This document shows, piece by piece, positions 46,498 through 52,608 of a stretch of DNA of 52,608 bases. The stretch covers positions 177,425 through 230,032 of the forward strand of contig JAWQFJ010002802.1 of NCBI GenBank assembly GCA_034096865.1. Reading direction: 5' to 3'. The notes beneath the pieces were generated by a model. That model worked only from the letters and a program-made list of their open reading frames with translations. It ran no database searches and had not been told where the DNA came from. The first letter of the stretch is position 1. Each line of letters begins with the position of its first letter. A program made the translations under genes and the position numbers. The stretch comes from Theodoxus fluviatilis. Lineage: Eukaryota > Mollusca > Gastropoda > Cycloneritida > Neritidae.

Positions 46498-47354
46498 TTT
46501 TTGACTCACATGCGAAGCAAAAGTGGGTCTATGTACTCACCCATTTCGTCCGTCCGGGTGTCCGAGCGTCCGGGCGTCCGTTTAAAACTTTAACGTTGGA
46601 TTTTTCTCGGAGACTATTAAGTCTATCAACAGCCAATTTGGCATGTTGGTGTAGGATGACAAGGCGTCAAAAAATATACATACTGACTTGACCTTGCTTC
46701 AATGTCAAAGTCGCAGGGGTCATAAATGTTGTCTAAAAAACAGCAATTTTTCACATTTTCTCAATTTTCTCTGAAGGTTTTGAGATTGGATACCTCACCT
46801 ATATATGGTATATAGGGCAATGTAATCCCTATCTTTTGATACCAGTTTGATTGACCTTGCTTCAAGGTCAAGGTCACAGGAGCTCTTCAAAGTTGGATTG
46901 TATTCATATTTTGAAATGACCTTGACCCTGAACTATGAAAGATAACTGTTTCAAACTTAATAATTATGTGGGGAACATGTTATAATTTTATCATGAGACA
47001 CATTTGGTCACATATCATCAAGGGCAAGGTCACTTTGACCCTTATGAAATTTGACCAAAATGGGGTAGTGAACCACTAAAAGTGACCATATCTCATGGTA
47101 GAAAGTGCCAATAAGCACCATTGTGCTTCCTATGTCTTGTATTAACAGCCTTGTGTTGCATGACCTTGGATGACCTTGACCTTGGGTCAAGGGCACATGT
47201 ATTTTGGTAGGAAAAATGTGTAAAGCATTTCTTAGTGTATGATGTCATTGCTAGGTGTAGTTGCTTGACCTTGACCTTGAGGGTCATCTGAAGGTCAAGG
47301 TCATGTAAAGTTCAAGGTCAAGCATGTGAGTTGTATGGGATATGCCCTTCTTGT
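46498..47354 (-). mobile_element. GACCTTGACC element, copy J, inside Gypsy
   Basis: 857-bp full-length copy in minus orientation: TTTTTGACTCACATGCGAAG at the low end and GCCCTTCTTGT at the high end. Both sides read as Ty3/Gypsy integrase in one frame once the copy is removed, so it landed inside that retrotransposon. The flanks overlap by two or three bases (TG / TTG), so any target duplication is tiny. The left-end hairpin is partly decayed (GGGATATGCCC). Confidence 0.88.
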
Positions 47355-49457
47355 TGCTTCAATGCGTCGGTTTCAGTGTCTTTCATTGTGTTCGACATAT
47401 GTGCAATTTCTCTTGCTCGGGCCTTGGTCACTTCAATGCCTGGGTGTCCTTGGTGGAGTTGGGTGGCGTAGTAGTGTTGCAAGGCTGCTGGGACGATGAT
47501 GCGCTAGCCTTTCATCAGGACACCATCTTTATTTCCTATCTCGTCAAGGAAAGCGTAGAGCGTCTTGATGCTGTATGGTACTTGCTCACAGCTGTTGAGC
47601 CATCCATGCTCGAGAGTGCAAATCAGTTGCTGGCAGGTGAGGTCAGTCGCTATCGCTTGTTGTAGTTGTTGCATGGCTGTGGTGGTGAGGGGCAGAACGG
47701 ACATAACTTCGTAATCTTCGTCTGGCTCAGCTGGGGTTTCCGGTAGGTAGGATCTGGAAAGAGCATCTGTAATGTAGATTTCAGATCCCTTCTCGTAGAT
47801 GACATGGAGGCTGCAGCGTTGGAGTTTCAGGAGCATGCGCTGGAGTTCTGTTGGGGCTGCGTATGGTGGCTTCTTCACGACGGTGACTAGGCTTTGATGG
47901 TTGGTTTCGAGGGTGACGGGCTTCCCGTAGATGAGACACGTCGAATTTGTTGCAGGCAAAGGACGCGGCCAGGAGCTCTTTCTCAGTCTGGCTGTACCGA
48001 TCTTCTGTCGGAGTCATGGCTCTTGATGCCTATGCGATGGGAACACCATCGTGGAGACAAGCTGCACCTAGTCCAGCTTTGAATGCATCACAGGTGATGG
48101 TGATGGGCTTGTTGGCATAGAGGTAGCGCAGAACAGGAGGGTTTCTGATGGATTTCTTGAGTTTGGTGAAGGCATTTGCGTGTTGTTGCAGCCAGGAACA
48201 CTCATAATCGCTGCTGAGAAGTTCTCTGAGGCTGGTTCCGCACTGAAGTTGGAGACAATCTAGAGAGGTAGTTGATCATGCCCAGGAGGCACTGTAGGTC
48301 TTCTCTGTTGATCGGAGTTGACTGGTCCTGTATGGCCTTGACTTTGTCTCGATCAGGATGTAGACCTTTGGCTGCGATTGTGTGGCCCGTGTAGGAGACT
48401 CGGTCAACGCGAAAGTGGCATTTGACTGGATTCAGCTTGAAGTTGATCTCCCGTGCTCGTTGGAGCACTTGCCAAAGCTTTCTGTTATGGTCTTTGGTGT
48501 TGGTTCCCCAGATGAGAATACTGTCTACGATGATATTGCATGGGTAGCCGGATAACAGCTGTTCCAAGGAGCGCTGGAAAACCTCTAATGCTGTGCTGGT
48601 ACCAAATAGCACACGCAGGAACCTGTAGCGGCCACATGGGATGTGAAAACATGCTTTCTTTGATGACAAGGTCGAGGGGGATCTGCCAGAATCCAGATTT
48701 GGCATTGAGGTGGTGAAAACTTTGGCGTTTGCCGTGTCTGCAATGGAGTCATCAATTGTTCTCAAGGGGTGATGGGAGCGTTAGATTGCTGTATTGAAGT
48801 CTTTGGGGTCTATGCAAATTCTGATGACGTTGTTGCGTTTCTTGACTGTTGCTACCATAGATGACTCCCATTTTGTTGGTTCCTCCACTGGTGTGATAGC
48901 TCCTTAAATGGTCATCTTGTCCAGGATCTGTTTGACTGCATCCTTTCTGGTCACTGGAATACGACTAGGAGGTCTGACGACTGCTGTGACGTTGGGGTCT
49001 ATCTTCATTAAGTGCATGATGGGAAGTTTTCCATGCTTGTTATAAAACAGGTCGGGGAAGAATTTCATTTCTGGTGGGTCGTCATTTTGAAGCAAGTGTA
49101 CTTCTTCTGATATCGATAGCTGGATCAGGTTGAGGCGAAGGGCATCAGGAAAAGGCCTGGGATGGGAGAGACGTATCTGTCGATTACATGGAATAGTAGG
49201 GTGTGCTGTTGACCACGATGGTAGCATCTGAAGATGCCTGCGCCCATGGTGGAGAATGTATCACCTTCGTAGGCAACGGGATTGATGGTGGAGCTGGTGT
49301 TGATGTTCTTCTGTTTGACCAAGGATGCAGGGAGGACGTAGCGCTTGGGGCTGCTGTCTACTTTGATTTCAATGGTTGTTTTGTTGACTGTTAGTGTCAT
49401 GAAGGCTTCTGTTCTGCTTGGTTCAATCAAAGAACTTGAGACAACAAGAAGCGTCAC
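47355..49457 (-). pseudogene. Decayed Ty3/Gypsy pol (PR-RT-RNase H-IN start)
   Basis: Domains in pol order on the minus strand. A retropepsin-like region (about 49457-49130) has VDSS where DSG/DTG is expected. RT is interrupted by stops at 48904-48906 and 48781-48783 and by frame changes near 48690; the first catalytic Asp appears as LNA in an alternative frame and the YxDD box reads IVDS (48530s). RNase H pieces include YSQTEKELLAASFACNKF near 47990 and ETNHQSLVTV near 47900. An integrase HHCC start HQGHPGIEVTKARARE (about 47440-47395) follows one TAG. Missing catalytic residues plus many breaks mean it cannot be active. Gag and LTRs were not recognised. Confidence 0.87.
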
Positions 49458-49759
49458 CCCGCGATTATTTACGCAGGACGAGATTTAGTAGGCGGTTTGC
49501 GTGAGTTGCGTCCCTTGTTTTTGGTTGGATCATGATGATCGCCATGGCAGGCGAAATCAATGCTTGGAGCGATTATGCCAGTGAGTCTCTCAAACTGATA
49601 ATAAACTGATGGTGACTGCTCTAGTGTTAAAACTGCCAAGAAAGGCGCAACACAGGCCACACCGTCTTCTCATGATTGATCCAACCAAACTAAAGGGAAG
49701 TAAGCAAAAATTACTCGTGAGTGACTGCGACGTAAACAATACCTGTGACGTAAGCAAAA
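49458..49759. other. Gypsy 5' flank, gag not recognised
   Basis: Lies upstream of the protease region on the minus strand, where the end of gag is expected. A 63-codon frame (49469-49660) with one CHGDHH motif may be a ruined zinc knuckle, but this is weak. Confidence 0.3.
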
Positions 49760-50221
49760 TCTCTCCCTCTCCGTCTCCCTCTCCGTCTCCCTCTCCCTCT
49801 CCGACTCCCTCTCCCTCTCCGTCTCCCTCTCCCTCTCCGTCACCCTCTCCCCCTCAGTCTCACTCTCTATCTCCGTCTCCCTCTCCCTCTCCGTCTCCCT
49901 CTCCGTCTCCCTCTCCCTCTCCGTCTCCCTCTCCCTCTCCCTCACCCTCTCCCTCTCCGTCTCACTCTTCCTCTCCGTCTCCCTTTCCCTTTCGGTCTCC
50001 CTCTCCCTCTCAGTCTCACTCTCTAACTCAGTCTTTCTCCCTCTCCGTCTCTGTCTCCCTCTCCGTCTCACTCTTCCTCTCCGTCTCACTCTCCCTCTCA
50101 GTCTCACTCTCCCTCTCCATCTAACTCTCCCTCTCCGTCTCTCTCTCTCCCTCTCCGTCTCTCTCTCTCCCTCTCCGTCTCCCTCTCCCTCTCTCTCCCT
50201 TTCACTCTCCCTCTCTCTCTC
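49760..50221. repeat. CCCTCT/CCGTCT polypyrimidine tract
   Basis: About 460 bp of CTCCCT and CTCCGT hexamers, nearly pure pyrimidine on the plus strand, with occasional CAGTCTCACT variants. Ser/Pro and Arg/Glu frames are artefacts. It sits where the Gypsy gag and leader should be, so it may have replaced or disrupted them. Confidence 0.95.
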
Positions 50222-50562
50222 ACCTGTTATGGGGATCCACAAAAACGAAATAAAAACAGGTCCCGGGTTACTTACACGACTTTATGTTCAACATAAAAGA
50301 ACTCATAACAGGGCGTAGAAAACAGACAACAAATGTTACATTTGCATATGGCTCAAACACAGCATCCTAAATAACCCAATCTTATAAAATTACATCTACT
50401 CTCTTCACATACTCAACTCCCAACGTGAAAAAAAGTAAAAGCACAAGTAAAATTTCGATCAGCCTCCTTACATAAAAACATCAAATACGTTGGTCAGCCC
50501 TCGACAAGTTAAAAAGCTATTGACCCGTGTAAAAATCTCGCACCAACCTTTTACCAACACTG

Positions 50563-50565
<3 letters not shown>
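50222..50565. other. Unassigned DNA
   Basis: CCTGTTATG (50223-50231) and its complement CATAACAGG (50306-50314) form a short inverted repeat about 75 bp apart. Otherwise nothing recognised. Confidence 0.35.
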
Positions 50566-50648
<83 letters not shown>

Positions 50649-50690
50649 CTCTGCTGTGTGTGCGGTGCTGATCTCTCTTCTGTTTGTCTG

Positions 50691-50724
<34 letters not shown>
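50566..50724. repeat. (CT)n microsatellite, two runs
   Basis: A pure CT run of about 80 bp (50566-50645), a 50-bp mixed segment, and a second CT run (about 50695-50724). Downstream to 50885 is CTCTTCTGTTCGTCTG-type degenerate repeat. Confidence 0.95.
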
Positions 50725-50728
<4 letters not shown>

Positions 50729-52427
50729 GCTTCTCTCTTCTGTTCGTCTGCCTCTCTCTTCTCTTCGTCTGCTTCTCTGTTGTGTGGGGACCGATCTCTC
50801 CCCTCTCCTCTCACTCAGTAGGCGGACCGATCTCTCCTCTCTCCTCTCAGTAGGCGGACTGACCTCTGCCTTCTTGCACTCTCTTATATATTAGGGTCTG
50901 CAACGAAGCTGGTAATCAGGAGTATTTGCCGCTGGTGCTCTTTCGCGCGGAGAAACCAAAAAGTGGTCTCTGGTCAGTACAAATTGGCTTCAAAACGCAG
51001 TGAGAGAGTACCAAGAGGTGTTCATTTGTTGTGTTTGCCAGTGCTATCGTGGCAAAGTGATCGTTTATTGTCGCAGTATGCAGGCATGAAGTGACGAAGC
51101 TAGGTTCGAGCTTGCAAGAAGATGTAACTAAATATGGCGTGGATCAGTGTAGTGTAGTGCTGTTGAATACTAGGTCTCTCTCGTTCTCAGCATTTCTGCT
51201 GCAGGAATGCAGTGCATGATTATTGAACAGAGCTCGCGCAAACTACATTGACTCGTTAAAAATATCATTAAATGCACTCGAATATTCATTGTTGTTGTTG
51301 CTGTCCTCCTCATGTTTCCGTGTTCGTCTTTGTTTATCATTTTTGTTGATGTTACGAATAGACCCATCGTGTCTCCTTACGCGAAACGCGAAAAAAGTTA
51401 AACTATGGGCATCAAGGCTTGACTCGCTCTTAGTCTCATTTGCTACAGTTATGTTCTTGTTATTGGTCTGAACTAGCCGTAATAGGCTAATAAGCAGCAA
51501 AGCTCCATTCGTTCGTTCATTCATTCATTCGTTCCGTCGGTCTTTATGTATTTATTAATGCATTCGTTTGTTCGTTCATCCCCATTGTCTGCATGTACAG
51601 GTCGATGCGTCTGATATCACTCATTAAGACAGTTCTTAACCGGGCACATCTTTGCCTGGGCAAACACTTAGCTCAGGAACTTATCCTGAGAGTAGGTAAA
51701 GCATATGCGAACAGTTTTCTGTCCGAACTACACAATTACACGAGAAGCTGTCTAGTATAGTACAACTCTGTAGCCCAACTTTTGACTTGATTTGATTTCG
51801 GCGCACAACTCGATCAATATGATTCATTAACTATTGATGTATACTACTTTGTGCTTTGAGACTTTAATACCGTTATTTAGGTACTGTGCATATGTTTGTG
51901 TGACAGTAATCCTGAAAATGAGCGTTTTGTGTTCGAGCTGAGGACAATATGACGGTTTGTGCGCCCTGCCAGAGCAAGCCCTGGGAACACTATGTACACG
52001 TCAAACCTTTTTTCAAAGGAAAGTGTTAGTCCGGTTAAAAACGGCCTGTTTAGCGCATATTCCCTTGTACATGCTTGTGTTGTAGTGGCAACACACATGT
52101 TCAACCGTGGATCCGTTAAGCAAGGGGGGAAGAACTTTGTGAGGAGATTGACACACCCCACAGACTGCCACAAGCTCGGGAGGGGAGTTCACGACTACTC
52201 TTATTCTCAAAATTAAATAGTTTTACAGGTCTGCATCCCAAAAATCTGCAGGAAAATCCACTGCCGAACACCATCCTGCCTTGAGGCTGACTGGATCAGA
52301 AAGTTTTTGGCCCGATGGTGTTGTTAGTTAATTATCGAAACTTTGGGACCAAAGCGTCGGCACAGTCTATGTCTTATTCCCCGCCGATTGCTTTGTTTAC
52401 CTTCAAAGCAATACAGCCATTGACCCT
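50725..52427. other. Unassigned DNA
   Basis: 1.7 kb without a recognised gene. GAATAGACCCATCG at 51356-51369, followed by TTACGCG, echoes the motif at 1891. A small CATT/CGTT run is at 51507-51534. Short frames at 51877-52216 have no domain. Confidence 0.35.
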
Positions 52428-52538
52428 TTAAATTAGGTCTGCTTTCGTCCCCGACAATGGCTGTTGCATTTCCCGTAGGAACTGCTTCAATTCCGGCACA
52501 CGCAGTCGTTCGAAATTTGCAGTGTCCATCGCCGCCAT
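52428..52538 (-). CDS. SAP-domain-like N-terminal fragment
   Basis: On the minus strand ATG at 52538 (second in-frame ATG at 52529) opens 36 codons ending at TAA (52428-52430). Residues 11-36 (RLRVPELKQFLREMQQPLSG…) match the start of a SAP fold: helix, L-x-V-x-E-L-K, then S-G-T-K-A-D-L. SAP domains bind AT-rich DNA in chromatin and repair proteins and in some transposon-encoded proteins. The frame stops exactly where the second helix should continue, so it is either a broken copy or a first exon whose donor I cannot identify. Confidence 0.5.
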   Translation of the reverse strand: MAAMDTANFERLRVPELKQFLREMQQPLSGTKADLI

Positions 52539-52608
52539 AGTTACAATAATGCAGTGTACTGACCAAGCAGGCGCGATAACTCTTGCGCTTAGCTTGTCAG
52601 GGGAAGCA

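Noticed and set aside
47504..49457. Separate host genes for the aspartic-protease-like, RT-like and RNase-H-like frames
   Set aside because: They are collinear pieces of one decayed Ty3/Gypsy pol with altered catalytic residues and several stops.

Overview
The window looks like intron-rich, repeat-rich animal nuclear DNA. There are no bacterial-type operons. The only convincing host genes are split by GT-AG introns and encode metazoan proteins (a tetraspanin and one DDB1 exon). Microsatellites, decayed non-LTR and Ty3/Gypsy retrotransposons, and many short elements full of GACCTTGACC motifs fill most of the rest. Together these fit a lophotrochozoan, most likely a mollusc and perhaps a gastropod. 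That placement is inference from repeat style, not from a diagnostic gene. Layout: 0-5.6 kb holds a 651-bp inverted-repeat element (424-1074), a compound CT/TCTG/TGCC microsatellite, the first copy of the GACCTTGACC element (2714-3566), a CAAG/CAAA-type simple repeat and a CpG-rich tract. 5.6-9 kb holds a pure GGA tract, a decayed non-LTR retrotransposon on the minus strand and a second inverted-repeat element (7631-8633). 9-25 kb is mostly featureless single-copy-like DNA with a YY1/NRF1/CRE motif cluster near 11 kb, more copies of the element, an LTR-like block at 17 kb, CA and 68-bp tandem repeats, and a perfect hairpin at 23.8 kb. 25-32 kb has five more element copies in direct orientation around a single DDB1 exon (28002-28166, minus). 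32.5-37.7 kb is a two-exon tetraspanin gene on the minus strand whose 4.1-kb intron contains a 1.2-kb array of a 17-bp G-rich minisatellite. 38.6-46.4 kb is a 7.8-kb satellite with a 53-bp unit and a large internal block duplication. 46.4-49.6 kb is a dead Ty3/Gypsy pol (minus) cut in its integrase zinc domain by another copy of the GACCTTGACC element. 49.7-52.6 kb is pyrimidine tracts, unannotated DNA and a SAP-domain-like N-terminal fragment. Most long open frames here are artefacts of tandem repeats whose unit length is not a multiple of three. The most unusual feature is the element family: ten full-length or near-full-length copies plus one fragment, nearly a fifth of the window. Each has a hairpin near each end, subterminal inverted repeats, an internal GGACGCCC microsatellite, and blocks of AGGTCA direct repeats and extended TCAAGGTCA half-sites, the core binding sequences of nuclear receptors. 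Structurally it resembles non-autonomous Helentron (HINE) or bivalve pearl-type elements. Its motif content would spread receptor-type binding sites through the genome.
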